Shown piece by piece: positions 1-7,704 of a DNA stretch of 47,710 nucleotides; within the stretch, counting starts at the first letter, position 1, and each line of letters starts with the position of its first letter. Made by a program: the position numbers and the translations under genes. The stretch lies in NCBI GenBank assembly GCA_944358705.1, contig CALVRR010000012.1, positions 1-47,710 on the forward strand, written 5' to 3'. The stretch comes from an uncultured Bacilli bacterium. Its GTDB lineage: Bacteria > Bacillota_I > Bacilli_A > RF39 > UBA660. Under the pieces are notes generated by a model, which was given only the letters and a program-made list of their open reading frames with translations, ran no database searches and was not told where the DNA came from.

Positions 1-2
1 TA

Positions 3-449
3 GGAATTCCGTATACAGTATACTTATTTAGTTATGCAGAAAATGCCAAAGAAGCAGGTATGGAAGCTGACAATTTAATTAATATTATTAAAAATAATCA
101 AGCAAAAATAGCATCAAGTATCTTCTCTATTTACTATGACTTAGAAGATTGGTATATTTCTTCTACTGGGGAAAATAGTAATGGCATAAGTAAAAAAACT
201 TATGAACAAATGTATAATGCATTTGCAGGTAAAGTAGAAAGTGCCACCGGAGTAGATGTAAAAATATATGCATCAAAAAACTTTATTGAAACAAGATTCC
301 CAACTTCCCTAAAACCACACGTTGGATGGGTTGCACAATGGGGAAATGAAATTACGTATGATGGAACCTATGAAGGATGGCAATATACAAGCGACGGAAG
401 TGTTCCAGGAATTAGCGGAAGAGTAGATATGAGTATATTTTATTACTAA
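3..449 (+). CDS. GH25 family lysozyme, C-terminal fragment
   Basis: The frame is open from the first bases of the window, so the true start lies upstream; 148 residues are visible. The C-terminal end carries the pattern of glycoside hydrolase family 25 (Chalaropsis-type lysozyme): a WVAQW strand, then WQYTSDGSVPGISGRVDMS just before the stop, which forms the last strand of the GH25 barrel. Such enzymes cut the MurNAc-GlcNAc bond of peptidoglycan outside the cell, for wall turnover or lysis. The catalytic DxE motif and any signal peptide or wall-binding domain lie off the window. The first ATG inside the frame, at base 60, is not a real start. A terminator follows directly and is shared with the converging gene. 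Confidence 0.85.
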   Translation, partial: GIPYTVYLFSYAENAKEAGMEADNLINIIKNNQAKIASSIFSIYYDLEDWYISSTGENSNGISKKTYEQMYNAFAGKVESATGVDVKIYASKNFIETRFPTSLKPHVGWVAQWGNEITYDGTYEGWQYTSDGSVPGISGRVDMSIFYY

Positions 450-484
450 AAAAAGATTTCTCAAATTTATGAGAAATCTTTTTA
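450..484. terminator. bidirectional terminator between converging genes
   Basis: Inverted repeat AAAAGATTTCTC / GAGAAATCTTTTT with an 8-base loop. It has a T run on the plus side and an A run on the other side, so it can end both the lysozyme gene and the minus-strand synthase gene. Confidence 0.75.
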
Positions 485-2059
485 TTTGCACTGATTAAAG
501 TTAATACAAGAGTCATAATAAGAAGATTTTTTCTTTAATTCTTCATTCACATGAGAACTACCATATTTCTCACTTAATGTCTTTTTATTACTAAATAGAT
601 TCGTTCCAAGTCCTAGACGATTTCCTTTAATTTTAACTCCTAAAGAAGCAAGTGTAGTAGGATAATAATCGAAAGTAGAAAATTCTCTATTTTTATTATT
701 GTCCGTATCTACAAGAGAGTTAATATAAACATTATAAACACCACGTTCATAATCTTTTGGAATATCATCAAAAGAATAGTTATTCATACTAATATGATCG
801 CCAGTTAAAACAATGGTAGTATTATCGTAAAAATCTTGATCTTGAATCCACTCAATAAATTCAGCTACCTGTTCGCTAGAACAAGCGATAGAATTAAGAT
901 ATTTATCATCATATTTATTTTCACAGGAATCATCTGTATAACCATCCGGAGCATGAGTATCAACCGTCAACATCATAAAGTTAAATGGTTCCTCTTCCTC
1001 AGACAACTTCACTAATTCGTCTTTTGCCCAATCAAATAATTTATTATCTTCAAGTCCCCAGAAAACATAATAGTCATCATCGATAACATCATCATCAATA
1101 GCGGTATAATAATCATAAATATCAAAATTACCATGTTCAGTAAAATACGTCTTTCGGCCACCAAACTCTAAATCAGAACCAACCATAATAGATTGACGAT
1201 AGCCTTCTTCTTTTAAAATATCACCAAGACTCCAAGCACCATTGACTAAACCATTTTCATAACTTTGTTCACTATTTGGACCAAAGACTGTTTTAATCGG
1301 AATACCAGCTGTTTCTGCAACAATTCCTCCCATTGTCCAAGAAGAACCATTTAGCATAGTAGCTCCACCAACATCTTCAGTAGAAGAAAAATTAGTATTA
1401 TCTTCCGCTAGATCAGTAAGCTCTGGTATATAGTTAACATCAAAAGCTCCTCCATGTTCGGTATCCGCATAGGTTGATTCCATAGATTCTAAGAAAATAT
1501 AAATTAAATTTCTTTTTTTCTTAGGCCACTTTAAAGATACATCTTTAGGATCAACATATTCCTCTTCAAAGAAAGAAGAAGTTTTCGTATTCGCATCGAG
1601 ATATTCATTAATATATAACTCATCCATAGCATAAGAGATAGAATTACCAAGCGTAAATAAAGAAAAAATAGAAAATGTACAAAGGGTTAGAACAATAAGA
1701 TTAATTTTTATTGAAAACTTTTTTCGAAATAACTGAAGATTTAATAAAATAGTACTATTCTTAAACATAATTCGATAAAGAATGTAAATAATAAGAAAGA
1801 CTACTAAAATACATAAAGTTATTTTTAATGGAGGAAAAACATTGGACTGAAAAAATTCTTCCAAAACTCCCTCACTCGCAGTAGTAACAGAAGTACCTAA
1901 AGTATATAAAATTTCATCAAAAGAAGAATAATTATAATTCGTTTTTGCCCAACTAGTCCCAAGATTGATTACTTGAGCTAGAAAAAATAAAAGAAAGATA
2001 AGAAAAACGAAGAACCACTTAACGACTTTTTTTACGACTTTTATTCCTTTGTGTAACAT
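482..2059 (-). CDS. LTA synthase / MdoB-type phosphoglycerol transferase (sulfatase fold)
   Basis: 525 residues. The N-terminus has hydrophobic helices near residues 14-32, 80-97 and 120-140. A long extracellular alkaline-phosphatase/sulfatase domain begins near residue 183. The nucleophile region reads FLESMESTYAD (T196 is the likely catalytic Thr). It is followed by GSSWTMGGIVAETAGIPI, LTVDTHAPDG and TIVLTGDH, the metal- and substrate-binding motifs of the LtaS/MdoB family. The family moves glycerol-phosphate from phosphatidylglycerol onto lipoteichoic acid or glucans at the outer face of the membrane. The domain is complete, but the membrane part is shorter than the five helices of LtaS; the overlapping upstream gene may supply the rest. 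The ribosome site AAAGGA lies before ATG 2059. Substrate cannot be told from sequence. Confidence 0.85.
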   Translation of the reverse strand: MLHKGIKVVKKVVKWFFVFLIFLLFFLAQVINLGTSWAKTNYNYSSFDEILYTLGTSVTTASEGVLEEFFQSNVFPPLKITLCILVVFLIIYILYRIMFKNSTILLNLQLFRKKFSIKINLIVLTLCTFSIFSLFTLGNSISYAMDELYINEYLDANTKTSSFFEEEYVDPKDVSLKWPKKKRNLIYIFLESMESTYADTEHGGAFDVNYIPELTDLAEDNTNFSSTEDVGGATMLNGSSWTMGGIVAETAGIPIKTVFGPNSEQSYENGLVNGAWSLGDILKEEGYRQSIMVGSDLEFGGRKTYFTEHGNFDIYDYYTAIDDDVIDDDYYVFWGLEDNKLFDWAKDELVKLSEEEEPFNFMMLTVDTHAPDGYTDDSCENKYDDKYLNSIACSSEQVAEFIEWIQDQDFYDNTTIVLTGDHISMNNYSFDDIPKDYERGVYNVYINSLVDTDNNKNREFSTFDYYPTTLASLGVKIKGNRLGLGTNLFSNKKTLSEKYGSSHVNEELKKKSSYYDSCINFNQCK

Positions 2060-2378
2060 CTTTTTTACGTTCCTTTACTTCAATATTAATCTGTACTACT
2101 TTAGAAACAATATAGAAAAGACATGGCAAAACTACTGCGATTAGAAGACTCAACCAAGTATATTGCAAAGAAAATCCCAAGGTAAAAGTCGACAATTGAT
2201 ACCAAGCATTTTTCGTCTCAGTTACCAAATAAACAAGGGTATTCATAATAGTTGTAATTACAAAAGTATAACCAAAATAAGATAGTATCAAATCTCTAAC
2301 ACTATATTTTTCTTTTCTTAATTTTTCACTTATCAAAATCGAAATACTCGCTGGTAAAAATAAACAAATAAATGACAT
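2019..2378 (-). CDS. small multi-helix membrane protein coupled to the LtaS-like gene
   Basis: 119 residues with about three hydrophobic segments (residues 2-18, 28-50 and 65-95) and a very basic tail (KKDVTQRNKSRKKSR). It overlaps the synthase gene by 41 bases in another frame, so translation of the two is probably coupled. Its own AGGAGTG ribosome site and a good promoter sit upstream. The position suggests a membrane partner of the synthase, supplying transmembrane helices that the 525-residue protein lacks. I do not recognise a named family. A recent frameshift splitting one longer gene is possible but less likely, because each part has its own start and ribosome site. Confidence 0.65.
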   Translation of the reverse strand: MSFICLFLPASISILISEKLRKEKYSVRDLILSYFGYTFVITTIMNTLVYLVTETKNAWYQLSTFTLGFSLQYTWLSLLIAVVLPCLFYIVSKVVQINIEVKERKKDVTQRNKSRKKSR

Positions 2379-2416
2379 AAATCACACTCCTAATAAAATA
2401 ACTAAAAACAGTAAGA

Positions 2417-2445
2417 AATATATCATAAATCAGTAAAAAAATCAA
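2417..2445 (-). promoter_or_regulatory. sigma-A-type promoter for the LtaS-like operon
   Basis: On the minus strand: TTGATT, 17-base spacer, TATATT with an extended TGA before the -10. It lies about 40 bases upstream of the small membrane protein start. Confidence 0.55.
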
Positions 2446-2522
2446 TGATAGAATCAGAACTCGCAAGAAAAGACTGAAAACAATAATTTATTATAGTTCT
2501 ATCTACCAAAAAAGAAAGAATA

Positions 2523-2531
2523 TGTTATAAT
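2523..2531 (+). promoter_or_regulatory. extended -10 promoter (TGTTATAAT)
   Basis: A perfect TATAAT with TG one base upstream, 25 bases before the lipid kinase start. No good -35 hexamer is present, as expected for an extended -10 promoter. Confidence 0.6.
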
Positions 2532-2555
2532 ATAGCTATCAAGGAGAGGTGCCCT

Positions 2556-3476
2556 ATGAAAAAATGTATCATTATCATGAATCCAGAAAGTGGAAAAGTA
2601 AAAAGTCTAAGTAGTAAAAAAGAATTTTATGATATTTTAAGAAAACATGGATATGATGCAGAAATAAGATATACAAAAGCGAAAAGAGATGCTACAAGAA
2701 TTGTTGAAGAGTTAGAAGATGATGTAGACTTAGTAATTAGTGCCGGTGGAGATGGTACATTAAACGAAGTAGTAACAGGAAATTTAAAGAGAAATAAAAA
2801 ACTAGTATTAGCAAATCTTCCCATGGGAACCACGAACGATGTAGCCAATATGTATGGATATACTAAGAATTATCAAAAAAACCTAGAATTATTATTAAAT
2901 GGTGTAAGAAAAAAAGTAGATGTTTGTTATATCGATGAAACCCCATTTGTATATGTAGCATGCCTTGGAGATTATATCGATATGGCTTATAATACACCGA
3001 GAGATTTAAAAAAGAAATATGGAAAAACAGCATATATATTATATGGTTTAAGACAACTACGTAATAAAATTCATCGCTATAAAGTAAAATATAAAGTAGA
3101 TGGAGTAGAACATGAAGGAGAATATTCATTTTTCTTTATTACCAACTCATCAAGAGTCGCTGGAGTAGATGATATTTATTATGATGTAAAAATGGATGAT
3201 AATATGTTTGAAGTAGCCCTAGCAAATCCAAAAACCAAAGCAGATATTTTAAAAATGCTAGTACAAGTAACGATGAAAGATGTCAAAGAAGTACCAGGAA
3301 TTACTTACTATCAAACCAATAATTTTGAAATAGAATTTTTAAATAAAAGAAAAACGTCTTGGTGTATCGATGGAGAAGAATATCCATCTAGTAGTAATAA
3401 ATTTACTTTTAAAGTAGAACAAAAAATTAAGATGTTAATTCCAAGAACCAATGTCAAAAAGTTATTTGATAAATAA
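2556..3476 (+). CDS. diacylglycerol kinase-type lipid kinase (DagK/YegS family)
   Basis: 306 residues, the usual length of the DgkB/YegS family. The catalytic fold is marked by IMNPESGK near the start, SAGGDGTLNEVV near residues 62-73 and LPMGTTNDVAN near 88-98, the ATP-binding and substrate motifs of soluble bacterial diacylglycerol/lipid kinases. Such enzymes phosphorylate diacylglycerol at the membrane surface. That recycles the diacylglycerol released when lipoteichoic acid is built from phosphatidylglycerol, which fits the LtaS-like gene next door on the other strand. The ribosome site is AAGGAGAGG. The DUF2238-like gene follows by 9 bases and is probably cotranscribed. Confidence 0.9.
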   Translation: MKKCIIIMNPESGKVKSLSSKKEFYDILRKHGYDAEIRYTKAKRDATRIVEELEDDVDLVISAGGDGTLNEVVTGNLKRNKKLVLANLPMGTTNDVANMYGYTKNYQKNLELLLNGVRKKVDVCYIDETPFVYVACLGDYIDMAYNTPRDLKKKYGKTAYILYGLRQLRNKIHRYKVKYKVDGVEHEGEYSFFFITNSSRVAGVDDIYYDVKMDDNMFEVALANPKTKADILKMLVQVTMKDVKEVPGITYYQTNNFEIEFLNKRKTSWCIDGEEYPSSSNKFTFKVEQKIKMLIPRTNVKKLFDK

Positions 3477-3485
3477 GGAGAAAAA

Positions 3486-4289
3486 ATGCCAGAGAAAAAG
3501 AAAGACCAAAGTAAAAAAGAATTACGTATCAATATTATTGTATATTTAGTACTAAGATTTTTAGTTATTGTTTGTATGGTAGAACAAGCAATAAAAGGAA
3601 ACTGGCACGGAGTTGCTTTATGTTTCTTAACCTTAGTATTATTTACTTTACCAACGATTGCTTCCAAAACATTTAAAGTAAAGCTACCAACAACTTTAGA
3701 AATAATCGTTTATCTTTTTATTTATGCCGCAGAAATATTAGGAGAAATACAAAATTTCTATGGAATATTTAAACACTGGGATACGATGCTTCATACCTTA
3801 AATGGTTTTCTAGCGGCTGCGGTAGGGTTTTCTTTGATTGATATATTAAATAGAACCGAACGCTTTCACATTAAAATGACACCTGTCTTTGTAGCATTAG
3901 TAGCTTTTTGTTTTTCTATGACGATAGGCGTATTATGGGAGTTTGGAGAGTTTGCTGCTGACAGATATTTAAATCTAGATATGCAAAAAGATAGAATTGT
4001 ACAAAAAATCTCTTCTGTAGAATTAAATCAAGAAAATAAAAACCAACCTGTAATTATTAATAATATTAACAAAACAGAAATATATAGTAATAATAACCAA
4101 ACAATAACAACCGTAGAAAATGGTTATTTAGATATAGGAATACGAGATACAATGAAAGACTTATTTGTAAATTTCATTGGGGCTATAGTATTTTCTATGT
4201 TAGGTTTTTTATATATTAAAGATCGTGATGAATATCAATTTATTGAACGCTTTGTACCAGTGATGAAAAAGTTTAAAGAAGAAACTTGA
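3486..4289 (+). CDS. DUF2238 (YjdF)-like multi-helix membrane protein
   Basis: 267 residues with about five to six hydrophobic segments: two near residues 18-60, one near 75-90, then 105-120, 132-155 and 228-245. It carries HWDTMLHTLNGFLAA in the middle and GVLWEFGEFAADR later, which resemble the W/YD-x3-H and WE-x2-E signatures of the DUF2238/YjdF family. A soluble stretch of about 60 residues, rich in Asn and Lys, separates the last two helices and looks like an insertion. The family's function is unknown. It starts 9 bases after the lipid kinase with a clear AAGGAG ribosome site, so the two form a short operon ending at the terminator at 4344. Confidence 0.7.
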   Translation: MPEKKKDQSKKELRINIIVYLVLRFLVIVCMVEQAIKGNWHGVALCFLTLVLFTLPTIASKTFKVKLPTTLEIIVYLFIYAAEILGEIQNFYGIFKHWDTMLHTLNGFLAAAVGFSLIDILNRTERFHIKMTPVFVALVAFCFSMTIGVLWEFGEFAADRYLNLDMQKDRIVQKISSVELNQENKNQPVIINNINKTEIYSNNNQTITTVENGYLDIGIRDTMKDLFVNFIGAIVFSMLGFLYIKDRDEYQFIERFVPVMKKFKEET

Positions 4290-4343
4290 CAAAGTTAGAA
4301 TATAAAACTAAGAAATGGTTGTAACTACAGCACCACAATTAAG

Positions 4344-4370
4344 AAAAGTAGCAATTTTGCTACTTTTTTT
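4344..4370 (+). terminator. Rho-independent terminator
   Basis: Stem AAAAGTAGC / GCTACTTTT with loop AATTTT and seven T after the last C of the stem. It separates the lipid kinase operon from the sporulation sigma operon. Confidence 0.85.
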
Positions 4371-4412
4371 GTCGATATTTGTCGAACGAAATAATTGTCA
4401 TCCTTTGTCGAA
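4368..4412 (+). promoter_or_regulatory. cluster of Spo0A boxes upstream of the spoIIA-like operon
   Basis: Three direct matches to the Spo0A box (TTTGTCRAA): TTTGTCGAT at 4368-4376 (8 of 9), TTTGTCGAA at 4378-4386 (9 of 9) and TTTGTCGAA at 4404-4412 (9 of 9). The first two start 10 bases apart, one helical turn. The cluster lies 52-97 bases upstream of the STAS gene start, as expected for a Spo0A-activated spoIIA promoter. No clear sigma-H or sigma-A core could be fixed; the AT-rich stretch 4418-4430 is the likely -10 area. The Spo0A box is established in Bacillus and Clostridium; its use here is inferred. Confidence 0.75.
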
Positions 4413-4464
4413 ACGGTAGAAAATATTTTAAAGTTGTTTTATAGTGCTAGCAAGAGGTGATCTT

Positions 4465-4803
4465 ATGTTAGAAGTAAATGCCCAAATAAATCGAGGAATT
4501 ATGTTTATTCGATTAGAAGGTGAATTAACCAAAAACAATTTCTATAAAGTAGCAGAAGAAATTAATTATCTACTTTATAAACAGGGGATACTAGTTTATG
4601 TATTTAATTTAGAAGAAGTAAAAAGAATTGATAAAAATTTACTAGAAAGTATCCAAAACAAACTAACCGAAATATTTTTAAAATGTGGTAGTGTAGTATT
4701 TTGCGGAATTTCAGAAAAATTAAAAAAGAAGTTAGGAGAAAGAAATAATAATTTATTTTATGTAACCGAAGAAAAAGAAGTATTTCAATATATCAGTATA
4801 TAA
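4465..4803 (+). CDS. spoIIAA: SpoIIAA-like STAS anti-sigma-factor antagonist with altered phospho-site
   Basis: 112 residues from ATG 4465, chosen over GTG 4444 because AAGAGGTGA lies just before it. The STAS pattern is clear: FIRLEGEL near residues 14-21, VYVFNLEEVKRID near 44-56 and VVFCGIS near the middle. It aligns with Bacillus SpoIIAA without gaps through this part. In SpoIIAA the regulatory serine is S58 in the sequence DSSG; here the same place reads D56-K57-N58-L59, so the serine phosphorylated by SpoIIAB is missing. It is followed 10 bases later by the sigma gene, and spoIIAB is absent. It may act without phosphorylation or in a different way. Family membership is secure; the SpoIIAA role rests on gene order and the Spo0A boxes. 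Confidence 0.75.
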   Translation: MLEVNAQINRGIMFIRLEGELTKNNFYKVAEEINYLLYKQGILVYVFNLEEVKRIDKNLLESIQNKLTEIFLKCGSVVFCGISEKLKKKLGERNNNLFYVTEEKEVFQYISI

Positions 4804-4813
4804 AGGAGCAAAT

Positions 4814-5449
4814 ATGGAAAACATATTGGAATATGAAAAATTAATTTATAAAATGATTAGTCCCTATAAAAGTTTTGATAAAGAAGACTTATATCAAGTC
4901 GCAATGATTGGTTTAATGAATGCTAAAAAAAATTATAATCCAGAGGAAAACACCAAATTCTCAACCTACGCTTATTATTACATTTTAGGAGAAATTAATA
5001 ACTACATTACCTCTAGTAATCCAGTGAAAATAAGTAAAGACTTATTACGATTGAATAAAAGTTTAGAAAATGCCAAAGAAGTTATGCGCCAAAGATTAAA
5101 AAGAGAACCAACAACACTAGAGTTATCAATATTTTTAGAAGAACCAGAAGAAAAAATTGAAGAAGCCTATCTAGCAACAAGACAAATAGAGAGCCTAGAT
5201 TATGTCTATGCCGACGAGCAAGCAGATTTATATAATTGTTTAGGTCTAGAAGAAGAAGCCATGAATGAAAATATCTTAGATTTAAAAAATGCGATTCTAG
5301 CCTTACCCGAAGAAGAACAAAAACTAATTATTGCTAGATATTATAATGACATGACACAAACAGAAACAAGTAAAACTCTAGGAATGAGTCAAGTACAGGT
5401 TTCAAGAAAAGAATCCCAAATATTACAAAAGCTAAAAACAACATTATAA
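4814..5449 (+). CDS. sigF: sporulation-type RNA polymerase sigma factor (SigF/SigG group)
   Basis: 211 residues. Region 2 spans about residues 20-70, with DLYQVAMIGLMNA and FSTYAYYYILGEINNYI. Region 3 follows, starting VKISKDLLRLNKSLE and resembling the VKVSRSLKE of SigF. Region 4 spans about 155-211, with ALPEEEQKLIIARYY and a helix-turn-helix TSKTLGMSQVQVSRKE. Length and domain order fit SigF/SigG of endospore formers, slightly shorter than Bacillus SigF. Its place after a SpoIIAA-like gene behind Spo0A boxes argues for SigF, the first forespore sigma. The ribosome site is AAGGAG. No anti-sigma kinase gene is linked, so how activity is held back is unclear. A terminator overlaps the stop codon. 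Confidence 0.8.
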   Translation: MENILEYEKLIYKMISPYKSFDKEDLYQVAMIGLMNAKKNYNPEENTKFSTYAYYYILGEINNYITSSNPVKISKDLLRLNKSLENAKEVMRQRLKREPTTLELSIFLEEPEEKIEEAYLATRQIESLDYVYADEQADLYNCLGLEEEAMNENILDLKNAILALPEEEQKLIIARYYNDMTQTETSKTLGMSQVQVSRKESQILQKLKTTL

Positions 5450-5470
5450 AAATAATGCTGTTTTTTTTTT
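5438..5470 (+). terminator. Rho-independent terminator overlapping the sigma stop codon
   Basis: Stem ACAACATTAT / ATAATGCTGT (one A-C mismatch), loop AAAA, then eleven T. The TAA stop codon lies in the loop. Confidence 0.75.
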
Positions 5471-5497
5471 GAATTTTAAACGAATTTTTGATATATT
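5469..5497 (+). promoter_or_regulatory. sigma-A-type promoter for the zinc-ribbon genes
   Basis: TTGAAT, 17-base spacer, TATATT with an extended TGA. A leader of about 105 bases follows before the first zinc-ribbon gene. It holds an unused AGGAGGTG at 5536-5543. Confidence 0.6.
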
Positions 5498-5609
5498 AAA
5501 AATAAGAACATTCGAGTGTGAGTGTGACTAGTTTTAGGAGGTGTTAAATAAGGAAAGAAGTCTATAGAAAAGCGTTTTTTCATATAATAAAAAGAAGGAG
5601 TGTAAAAAG

Positions 5610-6869
5610 ATGTATTGTAGTGAGTGCGGTGCAAAAAATAAAAAAGATGCTCTATTTTGTGAAGAGTGTGGGGCAAAATTAGAGCCTATAGAAGAAGAAA
5701 AAACAAAAAAGAAGTCAACTCCTAAGAAAAAATCAACGAAAAAACTAACAAAGAAGCAAACAATCATTATTATAGTAATAGTTGCTGTAATAGTAATACT
5801 GTTTACTATCTTCCAAGTATTAAAATCAATAACTTCTCCACAAAAAATAGTGGAAAATTATATAGAAGCAATAAATACGAAAGACTATGCAAAACTATAT
5901 GATTATGCAAATTATTCTGGAGATAAGACTTTTATTAGTGAAAAAATATATACAGAAGCAGCAAAAGAAAAATTAGAGAATTCATCAACCATTAATAATT
6001 TTACTGTAGGAACAACAACCTATGAAAATGGAGGATTAACAGCAGTAGTAACAGTAAATACAGCAATGAAAACTGGAATTCATACTACAGACGCTACTTA
6101 TGAAATTAGATTAACCAAAGAAAAAGAAAAACAATTCTTATTCTTCCCTAAATGGACAATGAATGAAGATGAATTGTTAGATATGAATACTTTAGAAGAT
6201 TTTGATTTAATTGTTCCAAAAGATACAGAAATAACTTATGGAGGAGTAAAAGTAACAGAGAAATACAAGAATAAAGAAGAAAAAGACGAGGATACAGTAA
6301 CGTATACTCTACCACAAGTAATAACAGCAACAACCAAAGTAGAATATAAGTTACCTGGAGGATTGGAAGTAGAAAAAGAAGTAACACCATCTACTTATAA
6401 TACTAGTTTTAGTCTAAATATATTAGCATCAGATATATCGAAAAAAAGTCAAACAAAATTAACGGACACCATAAAGAATACAACCGAAGCAATGATGAAA
6501 GGAATAATTGACAATAAAGATTTTAAAGATATAAAATCCAATTTTGCGAAAGAAGAGGATTCAGAATATTATCAAGATTTAGAAGACGAATATGCAGACT
6601 ATAAAAAAGACATCGAAGAAGAAGATAGTGAATTAACGAAATTTAATATAGAAGACATAGAGATATATTCTATTGGATTTACAAGAAGTTATGAATTATC
6701 AGTTCGTGTTAGAATAAGTTATAATTGGACAGAAAAAGATAAAGAAACCAATAAGACAGAGGAAAACGATAACTATAGTTATTATACATATTATATGGTA
6801 CCAGAAGAAAACGAATATAAAGTAGTAGGAATTTCTTCTTTCCCTACGACAGTTTCTTGGTTATGGTAA
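5610..6869 (+). CDS. zinc-ribbon membrane-anchored extracytoplasmic protein
   Basis: 419 residues. A zinc-ribbon opens the protein (C3, C6, C17 and C20), followed by a Lys-rich linker and one hydrophobic helix near residues 50-70. The remaining 350 residues have no further helices and should lie outside the membrane. Residues after IVENYIEAINTKDYAKLYDYA resemble the start of the NTF2-like/DUF4878 folds that follow such anchors in Bacillota (TcaA-like layout). No catalytic motif is visible. It is the first of three zinc-ribbon genes in a row with near-identical ribosome sites (AAAGGAGT or AAGGAGT). It may sense or scaffold at the envelope; the function is not known. Confidence 0.65.
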   Translation: MYCSECGAKNKKDALFCEECGAKLEPIEEEKTKKKSTPKKKSTKKLTKKQTIIIIVIVAVIVILFTIFQVLKSITSPQKIVENYIEAINTKDYAKLYDYANYSGDKTFISEKIYTEAAKEKLENSSTINNFTVGTTTYENGGLTAVVTVNTAMKTGIHTTDATYEIRLTKEKEKQFLFFPKWTMNEDELLDMNTLEDFDLIVPKDTEITYGGVKVTEKYKNKEEKDEDTVTYTLPQVITATTKVEYKLPGGLEVEKEVTPSTYNTSFSLNILASDISKKSQTKLTDTIKNTTEAMMKGIIDNKDFKDIKSNFAKEEDSEYYQDLEDEYADYKKDIEEEDSELTKFNIEDIEIYSIGFTRSYELSVRVRISYNWTEKDKETNKTEENDNYSYYTYYMVPEENEYKVVGISSFPTTVSWLW

Positions 6870-6884
6870 AAGAAAGGAGTAAAA

Positions 6885-7691
6885 ATGGCAAAATTTTGTA
6901 ATAAATGTGGAAAACCACTAGTGGACGGAATATGTCCAGATTGCAGTAAAAAGGATGAGAAAAAAGAAAGAACAGAAGTAGAGGCTTCAGAAAGTAATTT
7001 ACTTACCGATTATTTAGATATTTTAAAAGGAATGTTTACATCACCAGTAAAAACAATGGAAAAAAATATAACAGAGAAAAACTTTCCAATAGGAATTTTA
7101 TCCATCGTGATTTGTTCCGTTTTATTTGGAATCTTCATGCATGTGTTAATAAGTAACATATTTAGTTCTGTGGGACTAGATATGTCAATCATTTCCGCTG
7201 GTATTGAAAGTTTAAATGCGAAAATAGCAGCCATGGGAGTTTCTTTCCCAACACTAGGAAGCATTGGAGTAAAAATGGCAATTTTCTTTGCTTTAGCATC
7301 TGTAATTATGGCAGGACTTATTTACTTGATGAATTCCATTATATTTAAAAAGAAATTAGATTTTAAAAAAATTATTACCATGATTGGAATAATTGAAATA
7401 ACTTTTAGTGTATGTTTATTAGTAGCAATTATTGCATCATTTATTCATTATGTTTTAGCATTCATTATTATTATCGTAGCAATAGCAATACTATTAGTAC
7501 ACTTACACCAAGGAATTTTAGTAATAGCAACAATGACTAAGACACAAACATTCTATACAATCGCATTGTGTGTAGGACTTGCAATTATTGCGTTTATATT
7601 AGCCTTTGTAACAACGCTAATGGCACTAATACTTGCACTAGCAATGCAAGATGTTACCAATACTATCTCAAGGAATGGTATAGGGTTATAG
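6885..7691 (+). CDS. zinc-ribbon, multi-helix (Yip1-like) membrane protein, copy 1
   Basis: 268 residues. The N-terminal zinc-ribbon has C5, C8, C17 and C20 in MAKFCNKCGKPLVDGICPDC. An acidic linker is followed by about five membrane helices (near residues 66-90, 125-150, 160-185, 187-210 and 222-250), a layout seen in Yip1/DUF1129-like integral proteins of Bacillota. The next gene has the same layout, and their first 23 residues are identical. It lies 15 bases after the 419-residue zinc-ribbon gene. Function is unknown; neighbouring sporulation genes do not prove a role in spores. Confidence 0.6.
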   Translation: MAKFCNKCGKPLVDGICPDCSKKDEKKERTEVEASESNLLTDYLDILKGMFTSPVKTMEKNITEKNFPIGILSIVICSVLFGIFMHVLISNIFSSVGLDMSIISAGIESLNAKIAAMGVSFPTLGSIGVKMAIFFALASVIMAGLIYLMNSIIFKKKLDFKKIITMIGIIEITFSVCLLVAIIASFIHYVLAFIIIIVAIAILLVHLHQGILVIATMTKTQTFYTIALCVGLAIIAFILAFVTTLMALILALAMQDVTNTISRNGIGL

Positions 7692-7704
7692 AAAGGAGTA
7701 AAAC

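Noticed and set aside
482-2378. One gene broken by a frameshift
   Set aside because: Both reading frames have their own start and ribosome site and the first ends in a plausible charged tail; kept as two genes, though a split cannot be excluded.
4444-4464. GTG start for the SpoIIAA-like gene
   Set aside because: The AAGAGGTGA ribosome site lies inside the extra segment and points to ATG 4465.
4803-4814. A hidden spoIIAB gene
   Set aside because: Only 10 bases lie between the STAS and sigma genes and no other frame across them holds a GHKL kinase pattern.
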